From Tulasnella sp. 424 (taxonomy: Eukaryota; Basidiomycota; Agaricomycetes; Cantharellales; Tulasnellaceae): DNA of 64,000 nt. Positions 21,193 to 32,891 of this stretch are shown piece by piece (the first letter of the stretch is position 1; each line of letters starts with the position of its first letter). The notes below the pieces were generated by a model. That model saw only the letters and a program-made list of their open reading frames with translations, ran no database searches and had not been told where the DNA came from. The stretch spans positions 1 to 64,000 of the forward strand of contig WSUB01000120.1 in NCBI GenBank assembly GCA_019633425.1, read 5' to 3'. The position numbers were made by a program, and so were the translations under genes.

Positions 21193-24100
21193 TTAGCATT
21201 CAGTGCTGTCAGCCACGGATGTAAGCCTGGTAGTAGTTGATGATTGGGTCGAGTAATCGCTTACGGTTGGACTAGCGGTCTCCACAGGGACCGACACCGC
21301 TGCCACCGCGGACGACTTTGGAGTAGCAGCCTGTTGTTGCTCGTACGACCCCCGCGCCGTGGACGTGGTGACGTTGCTGAGGGACCTGTTCCTCGCCATG
21401 AGCAACGGCGAACGTCCTTTGCCAAATTCACGGGTGATGTCGTGGTCCTCGAGTAAGGCCTCGGCAACAGAGGTGTTGCTTGTCTCATGGTGGACATCGA
21501 GAACGTCGAGAGGCTCGTCGTCATCGTCTCCATGCAACGCCTGTTCAGTTCGAGGCGGGCTGTACGAGTACGCGCTCATATACGAGTCATCGCCCGAGTC
21601 GTCCGTGACAGCTGGGGTCCCTCCTCGAACCGGATAGCCCGTAGGTTTGGACGATCCCGATGAATTGTTCTGCTGAGGACGAGGTCGCTCTTCTGGTGGT
21701 GTCATCGGGCGAGTCGCGCTGAGAGAAACGCCAGAGGGCATCCTCTGAAGCGTTGGTTGCGGTGCCAGTCCGGACTGAGATGGAAGTGGAGGGACTGGTG
21801 GGACCGCGACGTTCCTCAGACCAGAAGATGACGCCGTACGTCGAGCAATGATCGCGTCCCTCTCGCCCTGCGACTGAGTAGAGTACGTCCGTGATCGCTG
21901 GGGAGGTGTTTCCGAGCGGTAAAAGCGACCTGGGCGATTCCTCGATGACGGGCGGCTTCCCATATACTCCTCGTCACCGCTGTCCATTTGGCTTCGGGGT
22001 GTTGCGGCTCTGGATCGGGTCTTGCGCGAATGTTCGAAGGCGTTCTCGAGCTGTACGAAGTTCCGAGAATCAGCGTTCCGATCATCCGAAGCCACACTCT
22101 CGTCACGCACCTTGGCCTGAATCGCCATCATCTTTTCGGCCACGGTGTCGATCCGCTGCGAGATCCCAACATCAACTGCATTCAATCCATCCAAATGTGG
22201 CTCCTGGCTGGAGGCGGAAAACCTCCTTTTCTTCTGCTTCAAATCGGCGGTGCTTGCCTTTCGCGCCGTCGCACCTTCACCGGAACCCTCCTCTTCTTCA
22301 ATAACCATCGTATCATCCTGCCCTTCTCCTATCCGCTCCATATCTTCGTCAGCCATTGCGTTCACCGCCAGAGTTGAGGACGTGGCGAACGACCTCAAGC
22401 CGCGTGTTCCAGGACGGTGGCTATTTGCTGACCCCGGTCTCGAACGTCCCGCCCCTATTCGTCCAGTGGATCGCATGGAGAAGTTGGAGCTTTGAGAGTC
22501 GGACTCATAGTGGTCGCTAAGAGTCATACTCGCCAACGCTCGCTCAATTTGAGCTTCCACATCCTGAACCATTTTCTCCCGCTCTTCCTCCATTTCTTCC
22601 ATTTCGACCTTCATGCGTTCGAGCTCGACCATGGCTTGCTTGTGCTTGCTCTCGGTGTCCACAAGGCCTAACGAGCCGATCATTAGGGTTAGAAGCCATC
22701 GCTCAGGGGCTTTCGGGGATTCCACTTACGTTGTTGCAGCATGTGCTTCTCGTGAGCAGCAATGCCAACGAGTCCGCTAAGCCTCTTACTCTCCCGTTGC
22801 TCCTTGTTGATCTTGGATCGCAACTCTCCAGCCTCAGCGCTCAGCTTCTCAGCGTAGCCCTCGAAGGCAACGAACTTCTGCCTCCAGAGCTCTGATTCGG
22901 TCATGAGGAAGTTCAACCTGCGCGATAGGCGACCAATCTTGGTCTCGAGATCGTCACGGGCGTCAACGAACGCAGTCGCTCTCTTCCGGATAGAAGCTTG
23001 AATCAATCGCTCGGCTGGGCTGAGTTGTGCAGGGCGTTTGTTCATGAGACCCAAGGTGCTGATCCGCTTGATGAACGAAGGTTTCTTAGCCTGAGAGCAG
23101 GTTCGTCAGTGAATCGGTTTTCGAGGGATCGAATAGGATATCCCACCTTTTCTTTCAAGACAGTGTCAAAGGCGGTGACGACCCTTGTCTGATGCCACCA
23201 CTCTGGAGCCTTGATACTTTCAGCAACGACAGACGACCCTCGCTTCGACGTGATCTTGCACAAGGGACGGAAGCGACCCGCCGGGAAAGCCTCCTTGAAT
23301 TCGCTGAAGAGAGCACAGAGGCGTGAGTTTCTTCTGCTTTCCAGAATTCAGAATCCCCATGCTCACCTTGGAACACCGTGGTCAGGGTGGAAGTACTGAT
23401 CGAATGCGCCCATGAGAATCTTCCTGAACTTTTCCCGCTGGAGTTTGACAGAGATCGCGCCAGGCGGTGGCGAAGGACAATTGCTACGACAATCGGAAGC
23501 GTCAGGCTAACGAGGTTTATGGATGCCAGATAAAGTGCACGTACACATAGTTGATATCCAAATCACAGACGCAAACCTCAGGACTGGGTCGAACGCAGTA
23601 TCGCGACTCGGTGCTCATGGCAATAATCCATGGGCCGGGGTCTTCGAGGTAGATCTTGGCGTCACGAGAATGAACGTTGTGATGGGCAACGCCGTTCCAC
23701 CCTCGCAATTCGCAAAGGTACTTCAAAGTCGAGACAGCGAGCTATGGCCGAAAGATATCAGCCTTGACTCAACATGACGGATGATTAAACACTTACACCA
23801 AGCATCGCAGGGTGTCGAGAAATGAACAAAACGCGACCAGTGGGAGCAAGGGCAATCTGAAACCGACCATCGCCCATCAGTCAGCTAATTCAGCTGGACG
23901 TGGACGATCGACGAACCTCGCAAAGAGTCAGGATATTATCCAAGTTGAGACACCTGAAAATTGGCCACATCGTAAACTGGTAGAAAAAATGCGGCTTTGT
24001 CAGCGAATCTGAATGAAGCCCAATACCATTCTACGCACGTTAACGTCCACGAGGCCGCGCCCGAAATCCAATCCACCAGGGAACCGGCAAACAACTTCAA

Positions 24101-26135
24101 GATGCTCGCCAGAGGCGCCCGCATCAAGACGAACGATATCGCCGGCTCTGGGTGACGGAGCCTCGAGGATCTTGGCGATTTGAAGGGTATGGGACTGGAC
24201 GTCCTTGCTGAACCGCGCCCAACTGAGGGTAAGATAGTCCCTCATTAGGTCATAGATCGGATGACGGGAAACGAGAGCTGTCCGGAAGGTCAGTGACAAA
24301 TACATTCAGGGATAACAAAGAACTTACTAAGCGCGTATGGCAACCAGAAGACGGTGTTCTGGGGAAGGAAAAGTGTGCTGGCCCCTGCGCCATCCGCGTT
24401 TCCAGAAAAGTCAGCCTCGCTCTCCGTCATAGCGCCAGCGTCGGTTTCGCTCTCGTCCATTTCGGTCCCGCTCCACGGCATGCTTCGCTTCCTCGGACGA
24501 TTGGCAGTTCCATTCGCGCTTCGGCCAGTGCTAGTAGCCACTGAGGGAGCAATCGAGGTAGCCATGCTGCTCATCGAAACCTTGTGGGTTCGGCTCCGCG
24601 CGTACGCGGCGGTTTCTAGCGTTCGCCGGATAGCAGCGGTCCGTTCCTCATCCGCATGAGACCAGACCGTCAGGCACACTCCGTGGTACATTGTTTCCTT
24701 CGGGGGGTTGTTCGGATCGGTCGAGTTCACGTCGAGCTCAGGCGGTGCGAGACCGATATGGGATCCTCCGGGAATGCCGAGATGCATGCCATGGCTCATA
24801 CCCGGGTGTCCAAGATATGAGTTGCGGTCGCCGACGGTCCCACTGGCAGCTGTTGTAGTGGAGAACACGGAAGCCCGGAGTTGCGACGCAGAAGCTGGCG
24901 CTGTAAGATCCCTTGTCGTGGGGACACTGAAGGTGAATGAGTGGATGGTGGATGCAGGTTGAAGGGTCGATGCGATGATTTCCACTTCGCGCGGGAATGA
25001 AAGCTACACAAAGGCAAAAAAATAAGAACACCGCTCCACACTCAGTTAGGGTTAGGTTAGTTCCGTACCTTCAAACTCTTGCTTAGCATCTTTCCCAGAT
25101 CCCCTTTTCCGAGTCCAGCCTTGGTCTCCGCCGTCTCTCCAGCCCGTGATTTGGTGGCACGCTTCTTTTTCTTATCTTTGCCACCACCGACGCCAGGAGT
25201 GATAGTTGAACCCAGTACCTCTGCGCGCCACCACCGTCCAACGGCCCCTTCCGAGTGGTGCACGCCGACGACGGAGTCGGCATCTGCGAGTGTCCAAGTT
25301 GCGGGGTTCTTGGGCAAGCCTTGTGGCGTTGGCGGAGATTTCCAAAACGGCGACAATTATTGCAGTGAGGGAAAAAAAAAAACCAATTGTTGCCGCGCAC
25401 GTGGTGAGAGCAAAATATTGGAATCCCGACCAGGGGCGACAACGGAAGCAAAAAGTGAAGGAGAGTGAAAAAAAACGAAACGAAAATGAGAAAAAGATTG
25501 GAGAAAACGCGTCAGAGATAAAAAGTTTGCCGGAGATGTCACGGGCGGTAAAAGTGGAGCGTACCAGACACGAGGTAGAGGCTTGTTAGAGGAATATTGG
25601 ACGATGAAGCCTCTTTTAGTCGATCAACGGTGTCTGAAGTACGGGGACGAGGCATCGTGTCGGACTTGCGCATACTGCCTGGTATTGGGGGCTTGTTGAC
25701 CCGGACGAAACCGTCGTCGCTCGCTCGAGAATGGATGTGGTCTGCGGACCTGACTGTGCCGTTGCGACGAAGGCCTCCCTCCGACATCACCTCGACGCTG
25801 GAGCTGAAGCTGAGAACGGATGCGTTTGAAGGTTCGGCGCCTGGTTCACGTTCGTCGGCCTCGTCAATGACGGGGGGCTTTAATCCGCCGTTTTGTTGTT
25901 GAACCTGATGTTCGATGCCGTTGGATATCTTTGGACGGGTGTTGAGCTGGTTAAAAAGCCAGCTTGCGCCTTTTGAACCATTGTTTGATGATGTCGTTGC
26001 AGCGGTGAAGTTCAAACGGGCTGGGGAACGAGGGGAAGCGGGTGGGGGAGAAAGTGCACGTCCATTGGGAGCCCAATCTGTCGTTGGTGCTGTAACTTGG
26101 ATGGGGGGGTTACGGGGATACGTCGAGGACGACAT
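21193..26135 (-). CDS. DENN (AEX-3) domain protein, putative Rab GEF
   Basis: Large multi-exon gene for a fungal DENN-domain protein; DENN proteins usually act as guanine-nucleotide exchange factors for Rab GTPases in vesicle traffic. The start at 26135 gives MSSSTYPRNPP, followed by a Ser/Pro-rich leader. After a 245 nt intron (25320-25564) the uDENN part begins (LPKNPATWTLADADSVVG; later EVEIIASTLQPAST). The central DENN core has SRHPIYDLMRDYLTLSWARF, EVVCRFPGGLDFGRGLVDVN, APTGRVLFISRHPAMLG, STLKYLCELRGWNGVAH, KIYLEDPGPWIIAMSTE and EVCVCDLDINY. The dDENN-like part has EWWHQTRVVTAFD. The second half carries a coiled coil (RLSRRLNFLMTESELWRQKF onward) and a long disordered Ser/Arg/Pro-rich tail ending in SVADSTEC. 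The Rab target is unknown. Confidence 0.85.
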
Positions 26136-26375
26136 GGTCGAGTGAGAGGAACGACCTCCAACGACGAGTAGATGGTGAAGACGGGGAGAATGGGGAGGAA
26201 AACGAGCGGGAAGGGGGAGAGAGGAGGAGCGTTCGAAGGAGAAAAGACGGCAGCTGAAGGGATCGTCAAGATTCCAACTCTCGCAATTTCGGTCAGGGTC
26301 TAATTTGTTTGTTTGTTCAATTGTTTGCTTTGTCACAAGTAACCATGGTCACAGCTCATCATGCTTCTATTGCCC
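26136..26375 (-). promoter_or_regulatory. REV3-DENN intergenic region
   Basis: 240 bp between the REV3 stop codon and the DENN start codon, both genes on the minus strand. It must contain the REV3 3' region and the DENN promoter. No TATA box is obvious; the strand-complement is A/C-rich near 26300. Confidence 0.45.
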
Positions 26376-29300
26376 TCAAAATAACGAGTCTAACAGCGCA
26401 CGCACCCCACTCATCGCTCGAAGCTCACGACCCGCTTTATACCGCTCAAAAAGCCATGGGCAGTCGACGCTCTCGCATTCGATGTCCTCGCCAGATGGAA
26501 CTCCACAGCACGACGCGCAAATTTGTTGAGCGTTTGCCGCCCGCTGTTGCACACCCCGTTGCATGATTTCGAGTGCAAACGTTGTCTCCTGAGGCCTTGC
26601 GGTGCACGCTGGACAGAGGACTGCAATACAAAAGCGCGGTCAGCACCGAAAGATCGAAGCGTGACCCTTGGAAACCGCCCGTCTACCCTGAGTTGATGCC
26701 TTGCCGCAAACAATGCAAGAAGCGCTTTTGAAGTGCTCATCGATGGTGAATTTCGGTTTGGAGGGACCGGCTTTGGCGTCTGCGATACTTCTATCTGGTG
26801 CCAAAGACTCGGGCATTAACGGCCTTGCCACTTTGGGCATTTCCGCATACCACGAAGCCACATTGGCCCCAACCAAGTTAAAAACACGCTCCAAGGGTGG
26901 AATGAGTTGGTGCTCGATATAATAGTGCGCGTCCAGTTGGTATTGATGTCTGACGAACGGGCGTCTGTCAGTCAATCCATCCAACTCTCCGCCGATGAAT
27001 GATCCTCCTCTTCACCTGTCTTTAAGGACTTCCAAAGGTTCAAATGCACGATCCACCAGCCTCGACTTCGGCTCCCCACGAACAATCACATAAGGAACCC
27101 TGTCACCGTATTGAGCCTCTGCCCGAGGATCCCTCGTCACTCGCCGGGCAGCCACCACCACACCTGGAGGGGGAGGTCCTTTATCGCTGTAACTTGTTGT
27201 CAGCTACCAAGCCCCCTTATTAGAAGCAGAACGCTAACCTATACTTGCCCAGCTTCACCTCCTTCGCAAAGACGAAATCTCCCAACGACACCCGCCCGTC
27301 CATCAATTTTTGCCAGGATGACTGACAATACGCTTTCGCTTCCGAGAGATCCTGGCTCCGGAACAATATTCTGCCGTAAAAAAGCAATTTATACATATCT
27401 GGAACTCCACACAAACAGCGCGGCACAACTCACTTGAGGCATTTCTCCACCATCTTTTGTCCCGCAGGGATTCCATCTCTCCTTACGGTCTCAATCCCCT
27501 TCGCGTCGAACACGGGCTCTTTATCGTCGGGATGTTCATACTTGAATCCCACGTATCGCTTCTTCGCCATTAATAGGCAAGGGAAGTATACCTAATAAAT
27601 ACGTTTTAGCTTCGAAGCCCCTAAAAACTGAATCACCTTATCCTACCTTCTCGAACTTGAGCTTCACTGGTTTCGGGTTCATGGCCGTAATGGCATCGGC
27701 CATTTCATTGCCTAGCCTGAACGCCTGCTCCTTCGTCTTCCCTTCGAGCGAAACAAACAGGGAGTCGGTATCCCCGTAAACGACTTTAGCACCCCATCTG
27801 GGATTCGTGTTGATCGTAGTAATGGCCTGGTTGCACGCAAACCGAATGGGCATAAGTGGCATAGACAGGCAAGCTACGACGGAATCACCTTTTCAAGCGT
27901 TTCCCTTCCACTTTGCACGATGCTGTCTGCAATCTCGACCCCCGGCATGCGACCGGAGAAGGATGCGCTCGTATATCCGTACGTGACATTGCAGATGAAC
28001 TTCAAGCTGAGTTGCCGTGCATCAAGGACACGAAGGAGAGCCTGCAGTAGAAATGGGCGTCAATCAACAGGGTCCTCGAGAACAAGTTAAGACCGCCCGA
28101 CCTTATCGTCTTTTGACGTCTTCATGGCTTGTTTCACCATGACTCGGGTATCCAGCAACTCGGTCAACATTTTGGCAAGGAGACTCTTGCGGACCGTCGT
28201 GGTGACATACATAATACCGTTTGGGGCGACTAGCATCGAGGCTGTGAATACGCAAGCCGCTGATACCGCGATTGCAAAAAACTTACTTTGTATATGATCC
28301 TTCAACTTGCCCAATAGTCCATCAGGCAGCTTTAGGTCGTCCAGCACGCCGAACTTGTTCTTGCCTTTGAACGTACCCACGCGCCCGAGGCAAGTGGTGT
28401 AACAGTAGTTGTACGCGATCATAATAGAAGGATAAAGAGACTGAAAGTCGAGCACGACCAGTGGGGATTTGTAATATGCCGATTTGGGTTCCATGATAAG
28501 GGGTATGCATTCCGCCGCGTTTTGACGCCCTACCTGTTCCACACAGGGTAAACGTCCAGAAAATCCGGGCCTCAGTGAATGGCCGAAAGACTCACATCCT
28601 CTCTGCTAGGCGATAGCAACATCAAGCTTTCAGGTTTTGCTATTCGGAACATGAAGGATTCGACTTTGAATTGAGACCCTCGGCTCAGGACGGAGAAAAA
28701 TTCGACGCCAAAGACTCTTGCGAATTCACTAGAATTAATCAATGTTATGCTCAGTATGACTCGTAAGGACGTGTGTGCCACCAAAATAACTCACGCATTC
28801 TTGGTGACTACTTGGGTTTCATCCAGGATGTCCAGCACCATAGCAGCGCGTTCGATAGAATAGTCCAGTACCCGAGACGTTTGTCCCGAGCTTTTGCTCT
28901 TGAACCACTGGGACAATGTTTCCGCTGAGTAATGAGGGACCCTGGAGAACGATTAGCTGTGGAGATCGTGGTTCAAGAGTCAACGACGCGAAACAACCTT
29001 CTATGCAAGACATGAAACACCACGTTCTCCATGGAGTAGCTCGTCAGGGACTGCTCTGCTCGCATAATCCTCCATGTGTTCAAGACATGGCGACCGGATA
29101 CATGAAAGGTGGAGGTGTGCTCGGTGTCGTACTTGACGTTCCCAGCTCCCCGCGACGAAAAGGATATTACACGCCCGATCATATCCGACAAATCGAAACC
29201 TTGAAGTTACGGCAAGGTTAATAGTCAGACCCAGCAATTAGTCGACAAGGAACCCAGACGCACTGTACTCTCGTCGAGCTCTCTCTGAGACGTACCCCCA

Positions 29301-32300
29301 ACTCCCATTTTGAAGCTCCCATCCGGTAAGAACATCCGGATCCCATTCCTTGACGCGATCGATCAGCGCGTTGAAGAGATCCAGTTCGTTCTCATAGAGT
29401 TCGATCCGTGGATCGCGCATGCGGTTGGGTTGAAGTGCCTCGGATTCAACAGCCATGCACCCGCAGATGTAACTCGCCCGACGCTGGGCTTGGTCGGTTA
29501 TTACGACATCTTGTTCTTGAAACGCGAATAAAATGCATTCAACCCGGTCGAACTCGGGATTCGGGAGGAGAGATCCTCTTGAGACGGCTGAAAAAAAAAT
29601 CAAAGTTAGACCATGCAACACGAACCAGAGGCAATTAGCTCACAGAACACCTCAATCGAGAGAACCGACATGTTTTGCCTCTCTCTACCACCATCATCGG
29701 GCTGTTTGTTTTGTGTGACCTGGAAGCCATAACGGTTTCTCTGGGTGGGGCCGATTATCTGCGGAGGCCCATGTCAGGATAGCGAGTCTCGTGACCTGAA
29801 CAAAACAAACAGAGGACGCGCCTGAGATTGCATTACGGCTTTGCGTCGGGACAGATTGTCCACCGGTTGCAAGCCACCATCGGTCTCCTCGAGCCACCGC
29901 TCAATCTCCCTGCGACTCGGGGGTCCAGGACGAACACCGCCGGCGTATTCCCACCCAGAAACACCCTTGCTACGCAGCGGTTTCCGCGACGAGCCCCACT
30001 TTTCCCCAGCAACAGAGCGCTTCGAAGGACTGTCAGGATGTTGAGTATCGTATTGCGGCTCTCCATCATCCCAAGGTGGCAAGGATCCAACACCCGTTCC
30101 ACCTTTCAGAGTGAAGAGTCTCCCCGCGTACTCTCGTGATCGTTTCGGGACGTCTTTGAGGTTCGAATAGTATGGATCGCGATAAAGGACATCTTTGAGC
30201 CCTCTCTCGGTGATATCGAAAAGCACGTCGGTGGATGTAGGAGGGAGGAGAGGATAGGTGAAGGAGGTTTCGCTCCTTAAACGTGTGTCTAAGACCTAAA
30301 ATTCAATCGCGGGGGACTGTGACAAGCATGGAAGACTAACCTGTAGCTTGAGGCGAAGAGAGAGTTCCTCTCTGGCTTGAGAAAGTAGGTGATTGAAATG
30401 ATCCTAGAGAGTCTGGCCAAGTTACACCCTTCATTCCAAGTCCGACATTGGCCACGTTCTTCTTCTCTAAAGCTGGCTCGCCGCTTGAAGGTCCCGTACC
30501 AGAGCTGATCGCCCCGGAGAGACGCTGCTGTCCCAAGATGGGAGAAGGAGAAGCACGAGGGTCCTTTCCGTCTTTTGGCCCCAGTTCATGCATGGACCCA
30601 ACGATTCCGTCTCCCGTCGTGGAGGTATGCTCTTGGGAACTACCACTACCGCCGATGTGAACGCTTGCGGCATCGGAGGTCTCAGCCGAATAGTACTGCT
30701 CGAGTCCTGAGGACATCGCGGAATAGCGACCAGATGTCAGACGTGAGGAGTTGCTGGCTGTTGCATGTGACGGGGTCGATTTCCCCATCTCCGACACGTC
30801 TTCCGAGCTTTCCAATGGGACCATTATCAGTTCCGTTAGGCATAATTAAGGAACGGCATCCTACTTACCGTCGAAATGCTGATGCGGATCTGCGTGGCAC
30901 CTTTGTGGGAGAAATCCTACAACCAAAGAAGTAAGCTTCATAAGTGGGGATCAAGAGATGAATCCACCAACGCACAGTGATTCCTCGTTGACAGGGCGAG
31001 ACTGTTCTCGAAAAGGGTTGGCTCTAGCTTGTCCACTCGTGAAAGACTTTGAAGGGGTGAGGTTACGACGGAAGGGACTCGAGCGATCGCCAGTAGCCTG
31101 TTTGGAAGGGGTCTGGTGGATGGACCTACTGTGTTGCAGAGACCTGGAGCACGAACGGGTCACAGCGGGTCCTTACACAACGTTTGTGGGGTTCTTACCC
31201 TTTGGTAGGCGAGTTCTGAAGCGATTTCGTGGGTGAATGAGCTGATCGTCTCTTCTTTGGTGACCCATCACCGCGTCTGGGACGTAGAGGATTAAAACCG
31301 GCGATACGGGTATGTTACCGACGACTTACGATGGATCATCTTGCTCGTCAAACACATCGTCATCGTCTTGAAAGTCGTCGTCGTCGATGCCTTCATCATC
31401 CTTCGTTGTGGTGCGCAGGAGATTGTCCATCCCTTGACTGGTCAAGAAAACTTCGTCGATCTCAAAGCCATCATCCACCTTCGAGGTTGTTCTTGATATA
31501 GCATGAGATGTTGGGTCAAAGCCCTCTGGAGAATTGAAAGGGCTTTCCTCGCTTGGGGTTGCTGGCTTGTAAACACGATGCTCAGGCGGCCAAAGAGACC
31601 CTCTACTTTCGAATGCCGTCATAACATGATCCTCCCAAGCGCGGACGCTTGGGTCTGGATAATACTCTGCTCCATCTTCCTCCGCCTTTTCGATCCTCGC
31701 GTTAAGTTCCGAGCGTAACCGTGGTTCCGCCCTCCAACCAGGGCCGTCACTTCGGTCAGTGCCAACGCTTGCGGGCATAGAGGGTGTAGGTGGCAATCCT
31801 TTGGCAACTCTGCGCTTCCGCTCATCCTCCCACAGTTCGCGCACGCTGAGCACGAGCGGCTCGGATGGAAGAGGCAGTCCGGGGATGTTAAGCGTGTTGT
31901 GAATGTTTCTGGGTGCAAGGAGAAGTGGATTGAGGATGTGATATGCAAGAACGTCGAGCTCCAGAGCCATAGTGCTGATTCGCGGATATGAAGAAACGGA
32001 AAACATGGACGTGTCGACCTCTGGGCGAAAACCGGACTGAGTACTCCGTTTTCGTGGAATATTGTGATCACTCACCGTCGTCGTCGTCGTCTCCTGCATG
32101 TGGATCTACTGGCCTTTGCCGAACCGATGCCTCCGAGATTTCCAACTCGCCACATCCATACAAGCCAAAGTCGCACATGAACTGGAGTAGGTAGCTGAGA
32201 TGGCTCTCAAAGACTTGGAATTTCTGTTGCATGATTCCTCCGGATCGTAGGATTGTCGCAATACGAATGGTATGCTGGGGATCGATGATGTAGATCTTCA

Positions 32301-32728
32301 GGAAAGGTGTCCAGTTGCAGTGGAACCCGTACAGATGGACACCTTTAACGACGTGAATGGCTCGGATGTACTTGGACCTGACGTCTGCGGGATTCTTCCG
32401 GAGAGATATAGCAACAGCGTGGTTCAGTGACTTTAATAGCCTGCTCGAAAACTTGTTCACTGTCGCAACGTCATTTCCGGTACCTTCGCAGTCGATGTCA
32501 AGTAAAGGACTTACCGGCGTCTGGCGTCATCGAGCCTTTGTATTCGACATAGAGATAAGGCCATGTAAGATGTACATGGACGCAGGTCTTATGTCCCATC
32601 GACGATAATCCATAAATTCGAATGATGGGGACCTTGGGCAACGAGGTATTGTCCATGGTGCCACTCGGCTCCATAGCGTGGTCGGCATTGGTAATTCGGA
32701 CTTTAAGAAGAGATTTTGGCTTTGACAT
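26376..32728 (-). CDS. REV3: DNA polymerase zeta catalytic subunit Rev3
   Basis: Catalytic subunit of the translesion B-family polymerase zeta, acting with Rev7 and Pol delta accessory subunits in mutagenic damage bypass. The start at 32728 gives MSKPKSLLKVRITNADH and the N-terminal VHVHLTWPYLYVEY and MALELDVLAYHILN segments of Rev3. A disordered middle follows, then DPYYSNLKDVPKRSREYAG, the exonuclease-like domain (DPRIELYENELDLFNALI, DVLTGWELQNGSWGY), FGVEFFSVLSRGSQFKVESF, polymerase motif A (DFQSLYPSIMIAYNYCYTTC), motif B (VTYGYTSASFSGRMPG) and motif C (VVYGDTDSLFVSLEG). The C-terminus has CIVCGKAS and a CxxC pair, then CASC...EC...DC, the CysB-type Fe-S cluster site, before LLDSLF. Many short introns. 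All catalytic motifs look intact. Confidence 0.95.
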
Positions 32729-32891
32729 CGTCTGCGTGTATTTGACAATAAATTCAACAGCGAAGAGAAATTTATCGAGACTCTCTCATCTTTAAGGTGA
32801 GTGTGTCGCGGTGTGGGTGGCGGTTTCCGAGGGTCGCAAGCCAAACAATTGTTCGCTGTTTGGCTCGTAACTTTCTCCCAGCAAAGTCTCA
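32729..32891. promoter_or_regulatory. Divergent promoter between REV3 and the RSC1/2-like gene
   Basis: Only 163 bp separate the REV3 start codon (minus) from the RSC1/2-like start codon (plus). Both promoters and leaders must fit here, so a shared nucleosome-free region is likely. No TATA box is evident on either strand. Confidence 0.6.

Noticed and set aside
25041..25060. Telomere-like TTAGGGTTAGG stretch inside a DENN-gene intron
   Set aside because: Only about two units. On the coding strand it reads CTAACC/CTAACT, which explains it as intron branch-point sequence rather than a telomeric remnant.
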